Shown here piece after piece: positions 14,421 to 27,800 of a stretch of DNA of 64,000 nt. The position numbers were made by a program, and so were the translations under genes. The DNA comes from Ancistrus triradiatus (Eukaryota; Chordata; Actinopteri; Siluriformes; Loricariidae): positions 1,306,551-1,370,550 of the forward strand of contig JAJAGP010000014.1 of assembly GCA_025084515.1 (NCBI GenBank), given 5' to 3'. The notes under the pieces are model-generated. The model saw nothing but the letters and a program-made list of their open reading frames with translations. It searched no databases and was not told the origin of the DNA. How positions within the stretch are numbered: position 1 is the stretch's first letter; each line of letters starts with the position of its first letter.

Positions 14421-14729
14421 ATAAAAACTAAAACAGAAGTTGGAAAACACTTTTACAGTCTCATGCAAAGGTTTGGGGGTCATTGGGCAAATGACATGTT
14501 TTGTTGGTTTTCTAACAAACATAACCTCTGGTGGGAACAAGCTTAAACACAGTGCAGCATCCTATAGAAAATCATCCTTTGAAATGGCTCGTTTTATGGT
14601 CTGGAATCAAAATCCAAACCCTAACCTCTATGAAGTTCAAGTATTATTTATATATTTTGCCATATATCATTCAAGTAACGAGAGAAAAACAACAGTTCTG
14701 GGAATTAATCAAAATGAAACACTAACATA

Positions 14730-15340
14730 ACTGGGTTGGAAACTGATCGGTCCCCAGACTTAATACTGTTTTGTCTATTATCCAGTTTGTCCATTTTCAG
14801 TCAATTATTGTGGTTTTGGGTTTCGGGTTGTCATACTATGGGAAGAACCACTTGCCCATCTTCATCTGCTAGCTGAGGGCTGCAGGTTTTCCTCAATAAT
14901 CTGGATTTACTCGGCAGCACCCATTTTCCCTACAATCCAGACCACTGCTTAGTGTAGCTTAGGTGGTGTGCAGTGGTGGAACGTTGAGTCTCATCTGACC
15001 ATAATACTTTTCGGCACTTTGTCATACAGACCAGTTTTGAGTAAATCTTGTGTTGCTGTCACAGGTGCAAACCAAGCAATCTCAGCCAAAAAAACTTGGT
15101 AGCTTCCCTGCTCCATATCCTCCTTACTCGGTCATCCAGTTTGGAGGGACAGCCCAATTTAGGCAAGGTGTTGGTCGTGCCATACGCTTTCCACTTCTTA
15201 ATAATGCTCCGAGTACTCCGAGGCACAGTCAGAGCCTCTGACAGCTTTTGTATCTTTCTTCTACCTTGTGCTTTTCCATGACTTTATCCACGAAATCACC
15301 TTTCGATCAGAATGTTGTAAATGCTATGTTCAGTTTAATG
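14730..15340 (-). mobile_element. Tc1-like transposase relic
   Basis: On the minus strand the interval reads as a decayed Tc1 N-terminus: a segment near SLTVPRST, then SIIKKWKAYGTTNTLP and SKLDDRVRRI. A WSDET-like region follows towards 14990 (with the ATGGTCAGATGAGACTCAAC motif). Frameshifts interrupt it, and no intact ends were found. Confidence 0.65.
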
Positions 15341-16744
15341 TTGAGGATTATAAGGTGCAATTACTTCAGGAAAATATTCAGGATGTAAAGTGATAGAGTT
15401 CTGATAGGGTATGATGATTTCTTACTCACTAATTTTAATCAAACACTATGAACTTCTGAATCTTTACAGACGTAGTACCTCTAAAAGGGGCCTTTAGTGT
15501 AGTTGTTTCAGCATGTTTTACATTGTTATGCATTCAACGTCTTATGCATATGTCAAATTTAAATTAAGTTTGTTCCCTACAGAGATTGTTCATTTCATAG
15601 CTACTCTTCATTTAGTAATCAAGCAATCATGTTTTCTTAAGTTTTCAGTTTTAGTTGGATAGTGTAGTTTTGTCTCAACTATAGTCTTTTAAGGTTACAG
15701 AGACCTTTACTAAAATATGCATGTCTGAAATGAAACAGACGTTGTCCTCGGAAAATAGTTCTGCTTGACTGTGCATCATTTATGGACTGGAGCAGTATAT
15801 TTTTATCCCACGCTAGCATGATTGATGATCATTTCTACATTCTGTGGAGTTTTGTCATAGCTGTTTACTAGAGAATCCACTGGATATCAAATGATGTTCT
15901 ATTTATAAGCCTCGTAAGTATCTCATTTTCGATGATATTCAATAAAACAGCAAATATACTGTAGTAGCCTTTCAGATAAAAAATCTGCTGAAATTATTGA
16001 TCAGTGTTGCAGAGGAAAACTAAATAAACAATTTAGTAAACTGCAGTAGATGCTGATTAACAGATACCATCTGTTTGTCCTAAAGGGAACACTTGGAAAA
16101 TTATGGAATGGAATGGATTTCTTCAAATGCGTCAGAAGCTCTGCTATGTGGGCCACCCTCATGCACAAAGCCTTTGTGTTCACATGCTGAAGATCTTCTT
16201 TCACCTAGAGGATTGCAAGAATGTCAGCAAAACCCCAAGTTTAAACCCAAAGTTCATGTGAAATGTTTTGGTAATGGATATGTTGTGTGCACTTCAGGCT
16301 AGTGAATCATATGTCCAAAATCATCATAAGTCATCGTCGGTCATTCTTGCTTACTTTTAAGATTTCTTTGACCACAACAAGACATGGATGTCAAATGTTT
16401 CGCCCAGTAAATATAAAACCACAAATGAGGAGGAAATGAATATTAATAAGAAAGCGTGTCTTTCTCATGATCGTAAGTGATTCATGGTGGTCTAGAGTAG
16501 TTTTACATGGACTCGCGTGTAAAACAATTTATCGTTCATTATTGTTTAAAACTACAGTACAACGGAGAACGCGCCTTTCTGGAGCTGCGCTGTCTGCACC
16601 ACTAGAGGGCGATGTTGTAACAAACCAAGTTACTGTACTGTATGAGATCAGGTTTTTATACTGGAGGTATAACACAGAATTAAATGACAAAAACTGAAAT
16701 ATTTAAATACTAATCATTCATACATTTTCATACTCACTTAATTG
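15341..16744. other. Gene-free spacer
   Basis: AT-rich sequence without recognisable coding or repeat structure. Confidence 0.35.
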
Positions 16745-17010
16745 AATTCTGCAGGGTTATGGGATACCGGAGCTTAGATGGCACCACGGGGCTCAACCAA
16801 CCCTATACAGGGTGCCAGTACGTAGCAAACAAGCATGCTCACTGTGACACTTGAGGCACCAACTGACCTGAGGTATATCTTTGGAATGTGGGAGTACTTG
16901 TAGAAAATACACAAATACTGGGTGAAAATGTACAGGCAGCAGCCAGGCCGGGAGCAGAACCAGGGTCTCTGTGGCTGTGAGGCAACAGTTCTAACCACTG
17001 CACTATTGTG
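16745..17010 (-). repeat. Dispersed SINE-like repeat, family C
   Basis: The reverse complement begins with an AATAGTGCAGTGGTTAGAAC head, then GTTGCCTCACAGCCACAGAG and CCTGGTTCTGCTCC. CATTCCAAAGATATACC follows, the same word order as in the 19225 copy. Confidence 0.6.
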
Positions 17011-18198
17011 ACTTTAAAGATTACTATAAAACAATACAACAGTGAATATATTTTTTAAAAACAAAGTTTTCCCTTGATTTTTGGATAAACATAGGAGACA
17101 GGGCATCTGGTCTAATAGCCTATGTTAACGTTCAGGGACAGGAGCCGACTCCCTGTGACCCTGACCAGAAAAGCTGTGGATAAAACACGACAAAGTGTAT
17201 GAGAAAATAACTATAATATTAAGTATATACACATTACATTAAGCTAAGTATAAAATCATTGACAATAATATACAATATAAACATTTTTCCTAATGAACTA
17301 TGACTATGTCTAATATAGAACACAACACTATAGAAATGCTGTCAAGTATTCATCTGGTTTTGTTGGTTTTGTTGTCTTTCACACGAACTTCTCTCAGTAC
17401 TTTATGCAAAATCATGCTACATGTACATGTCTCACCTACACAATTAAAAGTTTCTTTTCATAAATAATCAGAATGCAGCAATATATATGTAATCTCGACG
17501 TAAAGTTGAGTCTGTCACAAAAATGGCCACTGACGCTGAAAGTAAAGTTAAATAAACCAAAGAAATAAGCACATAATTCTCTAAATGCTATTAAGTGCTA
17601 AGTGCTAGCAAGTGCTAAGCGCCCACCAGAGGGCACCGCAAGTATTTGGATAGACTCTGAATGGCTGCTCTGTTATTATCGATAGGGTTTTCGTTTAGGA
17701 CACACAAGTGGACTGCCAGGTCTTTCTTCCACACAGTTTGCGTTTGTGTTGCTGTTCGCTGAGACGTGATGCTCTGTCATATCGCTAAGTTAAGTTTAGG
17801 GCTAGGCTAAGTGTTCAGCTACAGTTTCTCTATGTTGACTATTAATGAAATAAAATTAATGTGTCTGCAATTCGTAAAAAAGCTGAAAAGCTGCACTTGC
17901 AACAGTTTCTGCATTTCCTTTGGTTTCTCAGACTGTTCGTATTGGAAAGACAAACTTTTAACACAGTAAAACCACATCTGTTAGCTACCCACCGCCATTG
18001 GTGTAACACATACATATGGTAATGTAGTCACAATTTACACTTGAAGGGACAGACAAATGCTGTAACTGACCCCATAACATGGGACAGTTGCAACATTCAT
18101 TAAAATGTAATAAAATCATTGTTTAATATCATTTAGCCCTGATTTTATTTTATTTGTGCACAGACAGGGTCTTCACCAAATTGGTGAGGCTGTATAAA
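17011..18198. other. Gene-free spacer
   Basis: Mostly AT-rich, with no gene seen. A GTGCTAAGTGCTAGCAAGTG microrepeat lies at 17594-17613. Confidence 0.35.
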
Positions 18199-18494
18199 CC
18201 CAGGAAAAAAAATGTACTGTGAATTTTCATAGTAAAACTGTGAATTGCTTGACAGTTTTAATGTGAACTTTCTACTAATGTGAACTTTCTTCTAATGTGC
18301 ACAGTTCTACTATAAATTTATGATGGTAATGTGGCCACTTCATGGTTCTACTGTGAAATTTCATAGTACAACTGTAAACTTGGTGGACTATGAACTGACC
18401 ATGAATTATTTCACAGTTCTACTATGAATTGTGGTGGTAATTTGGCCACTTCATGGTTCTACTGTCAAAGTTCACAGTAAATTTTTTTCCTGGG
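18199..18494. mobile_element. Palindromic-end MITE with internal duplicated subunit
   Basis: The ends are inverted repeats: CCAGGAAAAAAA..TACTGTGAA on the left and TTCACAGTAAATTTTTTTCC on the right. Inside, a ~67-base unit is repeated (18300-18368 and 18416-18482), both containing GGCCACTTCATGGTTCTACT. No target-site duplication is obvious and there is no coding capacity. Confidence 0.65.
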
Positions 18495-19224
18495 AAGACC
18501 AAGACTACTAAAAGGAAAAACATATTTTCAAGTAACAACCATGTTTTTGGTTTAATTATTACACTCCATTAAACTATAAAATTCTCAAAATCAAGACACT
18601 GAAATGTAATAATGCTTATGTAAACCATTGTGATAGATTACTGAAAGTTATTCTACATAAATCAATAAAAATTCACAATGTTATAATTAATGTAAATGCA
18701 AGATTTTACATTAATATTGTCGTAACGGACAGTTGCAACAACATGATAGCCATGATAAAACTTGCTATACTAACTTCACACAATAGCTTTGACACTAAGG
18801 CTAAGAACACAAATTAAAATGCTATGACTTCACAATGCTTCATGCAAACAGTTTAGACTGTATGACAAAAACTGCAATCATTAAAAAAAACTATCATGAA
18901 AAGTAGTTTTTGCAGAAGGAAGTGTCATATGTGGCTGTTTTCCTCCAGGAATGAGGAGAGCCTAACTGAGCATGTGCTGTATGAATATCAGCACTGTAGC
19001 TCATTCCTAAGTGGTAAAATAAGCGATGTTGCAACTGCCCCTTGTTGCAACCACTCTCCTACTTATTGTTCATCACTATGAGACCTGTAGGCTACTATGG
19101 CAATATTTTCAGTTTGACTGATCACATCTGAAGTCTGTACGAATTTGCCTCATTTAGGGCATCCAGATGTTTAGAAATAACTTTACTTCTGACAGACTTT
19201 TACCTTTTCACATTCTCATGAAAC

Positions 19225-19490
19225 ACCTGGTCACCACCTAACTCCAGAGATCCCTGGCTCGGCTGTGTGGAATTTGTATGTTCCCCTGGGTATGTCTCTG
19301 CATGGGTTTCCTCCCTCATTCCAAAGACATTTGTACATTAGGTTAATCGGTGTCTCTAAAGTGTCCCAGTTTGCATGCGTGTCATGTAATGGATTGGCAG
19401 GATTCTTGTCTAGGTTTTTCCTGCCTTGCATCCCTTGTCCCAGCTCTCTGTGAATCTGCATTGGATTAAGCAGGAATGAAAATGAATAAA
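19225..19490 (+). repeat. Dispersed SINE-like repeat, family C
   Basis: It contains CCAGAGATCCCTGGCTCGGC, GTGTGGAATTTGTATGTTCC, CATTCCAAAGACATTTG and GTGTCTCTAAAGTGTCCC, ending in an A-rich tail with AATGAATAAATAA. It is the clearest copy of this family in the window. Confidence 0.6.
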
Positions 19491-20564
19491 TAATTAAAAA
19501 TGTATGTGCTCGGGTGGCCAGCCCACAATTGTTCCTGTATATAGGCTACTGTACGTGCCAGAATAATGTGCTGCAGGCATTTATTGTGCAATCAGGTCAC
19601 CACCCTGCAGTGCAACACAGCGTGATGAGCTCTATTCAAATAAAGGCAGCCATAGCATGTCTCTGCATGGCTCTAACTCTATTTTTGGATTATTCAAATG
19701 TCATTATGCAAGTGCCAACTGATCTGCACCTACGTTCTGAGCGTCAACTAAAATAGTAAAAGATAAATAAATAAATAAATAACACTTGATGCTATAGATG
19801 TGACGGCACAGCCAATCCAATCAAATGGATTTAATCCTGTGCTGCTTATAGATCACACTAATCCAGTGCACTAACAAAATAATAATTAGAAAAGATGATG
19901 TAGCTTAGCTGTCATTTAATATATAGAGAGCAAAACACTGTCGCAATATCTGATGATTAATAGTGAAGCGTCAGTCAGTCAAATTCAGTCAGAATCAGAC
20001 TCCGTCTTACTAGGCCAGAAAAATATAACAGAAGTGAAATTTGATTTACCAACTGTCATATTGTTGTAAAAATATATTTAAGGTTAAACCCTACAGCTTA
20101 TGCTTCAGCTATTTATTTCTACGCAAGATGAGTCATAAAATCTTTATTAATTTCCGTTCCATGACACCATTTTGAAACTAAACCCAGGCACAGACATTGT
20201 AGGTAGAAATACACGTAAAATAAGAAATGTTAAATTAATACTTTTTTACGCAGTTTGCATTATAGTAATACAGAGCTTAAGGATTCTTTTCTTTTTTAAT
20301 TTTTACAGGTTTGCAAACTATGTTTAAAAATATTTATGTTTAAAACATTTTGTAATCATGGAGTTCAAGTAGCGGAATATTCAAACATTTTTAAAACAAT
20401 TTCATTTTCCCCAAAAATGATTTCTCTAAAATGTTAGTCTACTTATTTTAATTATTATATTTTGATTTTAATTATGATATGTTATCTCTGTTCATATTTA
20501 TTTAGCTTCTGTTTATTTAAACTATTACCATGTGCCTATTAATTAGTTTACTTAGTTAATTCTT
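19491..20564. other. Gene-free spacer
   Basis: AT-rich, with an (AATA)n run near 19765-19781; no gene seen. Confidence 0.35.
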
Positions 20565-20700
20565 ACATATAACATCTAAGCCACCCAAGGTGGTTTTTCC
20601 TTGCCGCTGTCGCTTGCTGAATTGGGGCTGTGGACGTGGGCATTTGCAAAGCTGCTTTGAGACAATTCTCAGTTCTATAGAAATACATTTGACCTTATAC
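20565..20700 (+). repeat. Dispersed repeat, family B (short copy)
   Basis: It contains GGTTTTTCCTTGCCGCTGTC, then AAAGCTGCTTTGAGACAATT and CTATAGAAATACATTTGACC, the same tail as in the copy at 60110-60310. Confidence 0.55.
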
Positions 20701-21448
20701 TAATGTGCGTAATCACTGTATGTAATGGGTGATGTTATATTTATTTAGCATTTAGTTTGATGGAAGAAGGTAGAGTGTGGAAAAGAGAAGCAGGAGTGTG
20801 TGGTTGTGGAGGTCAGAGTGCTGTGATGGAACAGGTTGCCTGAGGTCTGACCGCTGCGTCCTCTCAGCTGCAGTGGATTATTTTAGCTCTCTTTTAATAT
20901 CCTGAGCATGACACCTGTGGCCTCTGTGGTTTCTCCCCTGTAATGGGTTGTGTAATCACTAGCACGCGCCTAAACCCCTGGGTAAGTGTCTGGAAAAACA
21001 GCGGTTTCATATCGAGATTTTGTTCCTCATTAAACGCACTGTTAACGTTTGCTGCGTTTCATACAATTACTAAGTAATTATCATAATTAGTGGTCGATGT
21101 CATGACTTGGCATTTCTCGTGAACTCATTACTAGGAAGCTACAGTCGTATGCAGTTTAGGCACCTAAGGTCAAAGGGCCTTTTGTTATGTAAAGTAAAAG
21201 AGTTAAAATATGTATCATAAAATATGGCTTGTGCAAAGGTTGGGGCAACATTCGATGCCAGAGACTCCACTGATGTAAACGTAAATTACACTTAATTCTT
21301 ATTATATGGAAAAAATACAAATGTGTAACACAATCTAACTATAAGACTGACTAGAGACTAAAATGTTACCATTAACGCATTTCCAGTACATTATATTAAA
21401 TGAAACTTTGTAAAAGCCCTTAAAAGCAGTTCAAATAAAAAGATCCAT

Positions 21449-22985
21449 ACACTGTCAGAAAAAAAAGCATGGATGTTCTGTATTTCTGCATAAATAAACC
21501 TAAAACATCATCAGATTTTCACACAAGTCCTAAAAGTAGATAAAGAGAACCCAGTTAAACAAATGAGACAAAAATATTATACTTGGTCATTTATTTATTG
21601 AGGAAAATGATCCAATATTACATATTAGTGAGTGGGCAAAAGTATGTGAGCCTTTGCTTTCAGTATCTGGTGTGACCCCCCTGTGCAGCAATAACTACAA
21701 CTAAACGTTTCCTGTAACTGTTGATCAGTCCTGCACACTGGCTTGGAGGAATTTTAGCCCATTCCTCCGTACAGAACAGCTTCAGCTCTGGGATGTTGGT
21801 GTGTTTCTTCACATTAGCTGCTCGCTTCAGGTCCTTCCACAACATTTCGATTAGATTAAGGTCAGGACTTTGACTTGGCCATTCCAAAACATGAACTTAA
21901 TTCTTCTTTAACCATTCTTTGGTAGAATGGCTTGTGTGCTTAGGGTCGTTGTCTTGCTGCATGACCCACCTTCTCTTGAGATTCAGTTCATGGACAGATG
22001 TCCTGACATTTTCCTTTAGAATTCTCTGATCTTATTCAGAATTCATTGTTCCATCAATGATGGCAAGCCGTCCTGCCCAGATGCAGCAAACAGGCCCAAA
22101 CCCATGATACTACCACCACCATGTGTCACAGATGGGATAAGGTTTTTTATGCTGGAATGCAGTGTTTTCCTTTCTCCAAATATAATGCTTTTCTTTTAAA
22201 CCAAAAAGTTCCATTTTGGTCTCATCCATCCACAAAACATTCTTCCAATAGCCTTCTGGCTCGTCCACGTGATCTTTAGCAAACTGCAGACGAGCAGCAA
22301 TGTTCTTTTTGGAGAGCAGTGGCTTTCTCCTTGCAACCCTGCCATGCACACCATTGTTGTTCAGTGTTCTTCTGATGGTGGACTCATGAACATTAACATT
22401 AGCCAATGGGAGAGAGGCCTTCAGTTGCTTAGAAGTTACCCTGGGGTCCATTGAGACCTCACCAACTATTACACACCTTGCTCTTGGAGTGATCTTTGTT
22501 GGTCGGCCACTCCTGGGGAGGGTAACAATGGTCTTGAATTTCCTCCATTTGTACACAATCTGTCTGACTGTGGACTGGTGGAGTCCAAACTCTTTAGAGA
22601 TACACTTGATACACCATGATAAACCATGATACACTTCCACAAACACGTGTTGTGAAGAGCAGACTTTGACAGATACCTGTTTTTTAAATAAAACAGGGTG
22701 CCCACTCACACCTGATTGGCATCCCATTGACTGAAACACCTGACTCTAATTTCACCTTCAAATTAACTGCTAATCCTAGAGGTTCACATACTTTTGCCAC
22801 TCACTAATATGTAATATTGGATCATTTTCCTCAATAAATAAATCGCCAAGTATAATATTTTTGTCTCACTTGTTTAACTGGGTTCTCTTTATCTACTTTT
22901 AGGACTTGTGTGACAATCTGATGAAGTTTTAGGTCATATTTATGCAGAAATCTAGAAAGTTCACAAATTTTCAAGCACCACTGTA
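21449..22985 (-). mobile_element. Tc1-like transposon, inactive, nearly full length
   Basis: Long terminal inverted repeats of ~200 bases carry CAAGTCCTAAAAGTAGATAA and TTATACTTGGTCATTTATTT, and the right end closes CAAGCACCACTGTA. The transposase frame 22739-22110 shows the paired-like helix-turn-helix (KEFGLHQSTVRQIVYKWRKF), the GRPTKITPR hook, and WMDET with the first catalytic Asp. It then shifts frame near GGGSIMVW. The C-terminal piece (21887-21660) has EWPSQSPDLN, EMLW with the catalytic Glu, and GGHTRY. The normal start codon region is deleted, so it cannot make active enzyme. Confidence 0.9.
22110..22739 (-). pseudogene. Tc1-like transposase fragment
   Basis: A 209-codon frame covers the DNA-binding domain, DETK and the beginning of the catalytic core, and ends in a frameshift at ICDTWWW. 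Its first ~45 codons are translated from 5' transposon leader sequence, not from transposase. The catalytic D/E residues after the first lie in other frames. Confidence 0.85.
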
Positions 22986-23725
22986 AAACACCTAAATAAA
23001 CTTTATCCTCTTGGTTAATTTTCTACACTTTTAAACGCCACTTAAAGCTCCATAACATAAATGAATCAAAATAGTTTTGTAACTGAATGGACGATAGATA
23101 GTCCAGTACCGAATTACAGCACCAACTCAGGATGCGAAACAGCAGCTAGAATGCTGTAACTATACATTTTTACATGTTTACATCACAATCTATCATCGCA
23201 ATGAATTACAGTGATTTACCCATAATTGCTGTACAGTTTTTACTGTAACATCCTGGCAAAACTATGTTATTATGAAATGTACAAGCTCAAGACTTTTATG
23301 ATTTGTTTTTGCATTGTATGGTCTAGTTAATCTCTAACAAATCCCTACATTAGAATTGAGACTGTCGTATTTTAGAACAGAGCAATCTTCATATTTTTAG
23401 GGTAGCTGAAAGCACGGTCTATTTAAAGCTACTCCCGTCATGTGAGACAGTCAGGCAGTCACCTGTGACAAAAATCCCCTGTCAATGGCTGCACTCTGCT
23501 CAAGTTTTCTTTCACAGGAATAAGAAACAATCCGGGACAGACCCCTTTCTTTGTGTTTTATGTCTGCAATGTGTGATGAAAACACAGATCCAATCATGTG
23601 TAAAATACTAAGTTTTTGTTGAAACAGTATTAGGAAAGTTCCAGTCAGGTGCAAAAGAAACTTTTTGTGATGTCATTGCAGTATAAAGGTCATCACCAAA
23701 GTCAATAGTTTAGTATTAGTATTAT

Positions 23726-24022
23726 TGGAGTCTCTCCTTTGCTTCTACAACAGCCTTCACTTTTCTGAGAAGATTTTCAAATGAAATTTGTAGTATGACT
23801 GTAAGGTTGTGTGCTGATGTTAGATAAGCCTGTTGGTATTCTAGTTCATCTTAAAGCTGTGATGGAATTAAATTCAGGGCTATCTCAAGCCAGCCAAGTT
23901 CTTTGTAAATGCTTTTATAAGCCATTTCTTTATGGACTGTTTGTCTTACGATTCCATGCCTGTATAAAACAACAGAAGGCACTAATTAGAATGGGCGTCT
24001 ACATACTTTAGGCCATATAGTC
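23726..24022. mobile_element. TDR-like MITE, family E
   Basis: It begins with TTGGAGTCTCTCCTTTGCTT and CTACAACAGCCTTCAC and closes with GTCTACATACTTTAGGCC then ATATAGT. The same head (CTACAGCAGCCTTCTTAAGG) and tail occur at 41975-42215. There is no coding capacity. Confidence 0.5.
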
Positions 24023-24819
24023 TAGCTTGCATGACTTTCATGCAATCACTTTAAAGGATTGTGCAATGTTGTATTTTTAGGACATTTAGGAACAAAAACG
24101 GCTTCTTCAGCGTAAAACTCCTTTTATCCCCATATATATTGAGCATGCATGTGGAGTACATTATTCAGTAAGCACTTTTCTTATAAAATAGCCCCTCATT
24201 TGCATCCCGTTGCCATGTTTTGATGCCTTGGTTAAGTGGACATTGCTGTCCATGACTAACACCCCATTGCAAACATTAGCCAAGTCCTTCCTCTTTTTCT
24301 GTCTTCATTACAGAAGTCTTTCCTCCACAGGTTTTTCCTGTTGTGTGCTAGGTTACAAGGATGAAATCAGCCCAAGGGAGTAGAGCTCATATTTTGGTCT
24401 TAGTCGTTGCATTAGCTCATCACCTCATCGTGCAGTCGATCACGCAAGGGGATTGTTGCTTCACACTGACCTTTATGGACCTTTGGTTGAATAAAACACA
24501 AAAATGTCCTCCTTCACTCACATTGGACATCATGTCCAGCTTTTCTTAGATACTCATAAGGGGGGCTCCAAGGAAAAAAGGCTGGAACCACTGGTATATG
24601 AAATCTGTTACTACTGCCAAATCTTGCGTTGCACTCTAAATCTAACCTGTGAGGTCTGTTTGAACTGAACTCATTCACCATTAACATATGTTAGAACTAT
24701 AATTTATAGATTGTCTCATCTCTGTAATTCTTTGTAAATATATTCCAGGATGCCAGAGAAAGAGGAGTACCCACTTAGTCCTGGTCCGTTCATTTCACTT
24801 ATACAAACTACTAAGCCGA

Positions 24820-24917
24820 GTATAAGATTTGTAATGAAAAACATTGGAATAAATTGAAATAAAATGCAAAGTAGAAGCTTTGTCACTAGTGGTCTCAGAC
24901 TTTTGGTCCCCATGGTA
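24820..24917 (+). mobile_element. Tc1-like relic, 3' end only
   Basis: The end TCTCAGACTTTTGGTCCCCA matches the end of the relic at 3480-3935, preceded in both by AAAATGCAAA and AGAAGC words. Only the terminal ~100 bases persist. Confidence 0.45.
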
Positions 24918-25111
24918 TATTTAAAACAAACTGAACTTCATTGTTAATCTTTAGAAGCACACTAGGCCACACTAGAAGTGAAACCAGACGTTATCTCCCA
25001 GAGAATGACCTTCCCTTATACTTACTATTTTATTTATTATAAAGAAAATATATTACTCTTTCTTTGAAATTTAACATAAGGGAAGGAGTGTGTGTTTGTG
25101 TAACTGTGTAG

Positions 25112-25172
25112 GGATTTGATCCTGAGATCTCAGGGTTGGCAGGCATACACCCTACCACTGCACCACTGATGA
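25112..25172 (-). repeat. tRNA-derived SINE head
   Basis: On the minus strand, GGTGCAGTGGTAGGGTGTAT resembles a tRNA A box, and GGATCAAATCCCTAC resembles a B box, spaced as in a tRNA. It lacks the stem pairing of a real tRNA gene, so it is read as a SINE fragment. Confidence 0.4.
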
Positions 25173-26370
25173 GTACAAGTTAGGGATAGTATGTGCACAC
25201 CTAGGAGGAGGGGCTGCAAAGAGGCAGGAAAACCAAACTTGAGCACAAAATGGCAGCCACAAACACAAAAATGGTCTTCCCAAACAAAATGGACTTCTAC
25301 TTCTCATCAAACTCAGGATAAAATGGGGTTCCCCCAAACTCCCAAACTCAAATATAAACTTATCTTTAACATTTAACTCACTTCAGAACATTATTCAGCT
25401 AATTAGTTCAGTTTAATGCTTCTTTGGGTCTGGCTTTAAGCACCATTGTCTCCCTGGCTTTATAATTACATAAATAAGCTACTTAACATTGCTATCTGCG
25501 TCCCTGTTTTAATCCTTCAAACTCCATCTTGTAGGCTTTCAGTTAAACTCTTCTACTTTTTCCCCTTCAAAATGTTTTTATTCAAATACTTTCTCTTTCA
25601 CAAACACACCATCAATCAACCGACTTACCGGAAGCATCTTGTGTAAAGTCACTACACTACCACTGCTTTTTGACCAGTTTAAGTAGCACATCAGCCAGGT
25701 GCAGCTCGTAATGACTACATTTAACGCTGATAGAACCCATGTGACCGTGGGTAATGCAGTTCTGGGTAATGTAGTTCACATGCATGACACAAGCTTGCAC
25801 TGTGTCGCCCTCTCTGGTCAGAGGTGGCATTGTAGAGTTGGCTTGCTAAGGTCTCTATCCTTGCCGAAAGGAGAGTCCAAAAGAGAGGAGTGAATATGTT
25901 ATGTGGAGTGTCTCAGATTATTTTATCTGTATTCTACAATCCCATGAAGCATTCTAGCAGAATATCATGTTGGTCAAAGAGGGCTGCACAAAGTAATAAC
26001 TGAATTGAATCTATAAATAAACGCTAACAAATCTGGATCTGTTCCATTTGCAGAAAAGCAGTATGGCATGAATTCAGCTTTCTGCATAATTGGAGAATCC
26101 ACATTATTTTAAAAAATCAATATTGTAGTACACTTTTCTGCTATTAAACATCTCCACAGATAGTCAAACGTGACTGGCTCTGGTAAATGTAGCTGAATAG
26201 CTGGACGCTGAAGTAGAGCTCCGTCTTTCAAGGATGTCTTACTGTAGTTTTGCATTTCATAATTCTGCTGGAAGATGAATTCTCCTGCACATGATTGGAA
26301 GAAAATGGGATATGTTAAACTAAACAAATTCTATTCAGTCATCTGTGTGCAGTGAACTTGAGGAACTGGG
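25173..26370. other. Gene-free spacer
   Basis: No gene or clear repeat was recognised in this stretch. Confidence 0.35.
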
Positions 26371-27800
26371 TACAGTGGTGCTTGAAAGTTTGTGAACCCT
26401 TTAGAATTCTCTATATTTCTGCATAAATATGACCTAAAGCATCATCAGATTTTCACACAAGTCCTAAAAGTAGATAAAGAGAACCCAGTTAAACAGATGA
26501 GACAAAAATATTATACTTGGTCATTTATTTATTGAGGAAAATGATCCAATATTACATATTAGTGAGTGGCAAAAGTAATTGAACCTCTAGGATTAGCAGT
26601 TAATTTTGAAGGTGAAATTAGAGTCAAGTGTGTTTCAATCAATGGGATATGCCAATCAGGTGTGAGGGGCACCCTGTTTTATTTAAAGAACAGCGGATCT
26701 ATCAAAGTCTGCTCTTCACAACACGTTTGTGGGAAGTGTATCATGGCACGAACAAAGGGATTTCTGAGGAGCTCAGAAAAAAGAGTTGTTGATGCTCATC
26801 AGGCTGGGGAAAAGGTTACAACACCATCTCTAAAGAGTTTGGACTCCACCAGTCCACAGTCAGACAGATTGGTGCACAAACAGAGGAAATTCAAGACCAT
26901 CATTACCCTCCCCAGAGTTGGTCGACCAACAAAGATCACTCCAAGAGCAAGGTGTATAATAGTTGGCGAGGTCACAAAAGAGCCCACAGTAACTTCTAAG
27001 CAAACTGAAGGCCTCTCTCACATTGGCTAATGTTAATGTTCATGAGTCCACCATCAGAAGAAAACACTGAAAAACAATGGTGTGCATGTCAGGTTGCAAG
27101 CGCAGAAGAAAGCCACTGCTCTCCAAAAAGAACATTGCTGCTCATCTGCAGTTTGCTAAAGATCACGTGGACGAGCCAGAAGGCTGTTGGAAGAATGTTT
27201 TGTGTGGACGGATGAGACCAAAATAGAACTTTTTGGTTTAAAAGAAAAGCGTTATGTTGGAGAAAGGAAAACACTGCACTCCAGTATAAGAACCTTTATC
27301 CCATCTGTGAAACATGGTGGTGGTAGTATCATGGTTTGGGCCTGTTTTGCTGCATCTGGGCAGGACGGCTTGCCATCATTGATGGAACAATGAATTCTGA
27401 ATGATATCAGAGAATTCTAAAGGAAAATTGTCAGGAACATCTGTCCATGAACTGAATCACAAGAGAAGGTGGGTCATGCAGCAAGACAACGACCCTAAGC
27501 ACACAAGCCGTTCCACTAAAGAATGGTTACAGAAGAATAAAGTTCATGTTTTGGGATGACCAAGCCAAATCCTGACCTTAATCCAATGGAAATGTTGTGG
27601 AAGGACCTGAAGCGAGCAGCCTATGTGAGGAAACCCCACCAACATCCCAGAGCTGAAGCTGTTCTGTACGGAGGAATGGGCTAAAATTCCTCCAAGCCGG
27701 TGTGCAGGACTGATCAACAGCTACAGGAAACGTTTAGCTGCAGTTATTGCTGCACAGGGGGGTCACACCAGATACTGAAAGCAGAGGCTCACATTGCACA
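26371..27800 (+). mobile_element. Tc1-like transposon, inactive, 3' end lost
   Basis: The left end (ACAGTGGTGCTTGAAAGTTT) follows a TA and is complete. The 3' inverted repeat is missing after the transposase stop near 27778. Transposase pieces lie in several frames: MARTKG..VVDAHQAG at 26743, then RPTKITPRARC, a FVWTDETKIELFGLKEK block near 27187, and the QDNDPKH and GGHTRY regions. At least four frameshifts separate them. It is the same family as 21449-22985 and 55470-57066. Confidence 0.9.

Noticed and set aside
25112..25172. Possible tRNA gene on the minus strand
   Set aside because: A- and B-box-like words are present, but I could not form the acceptor and anticodon stems; SINE head is the better reading.
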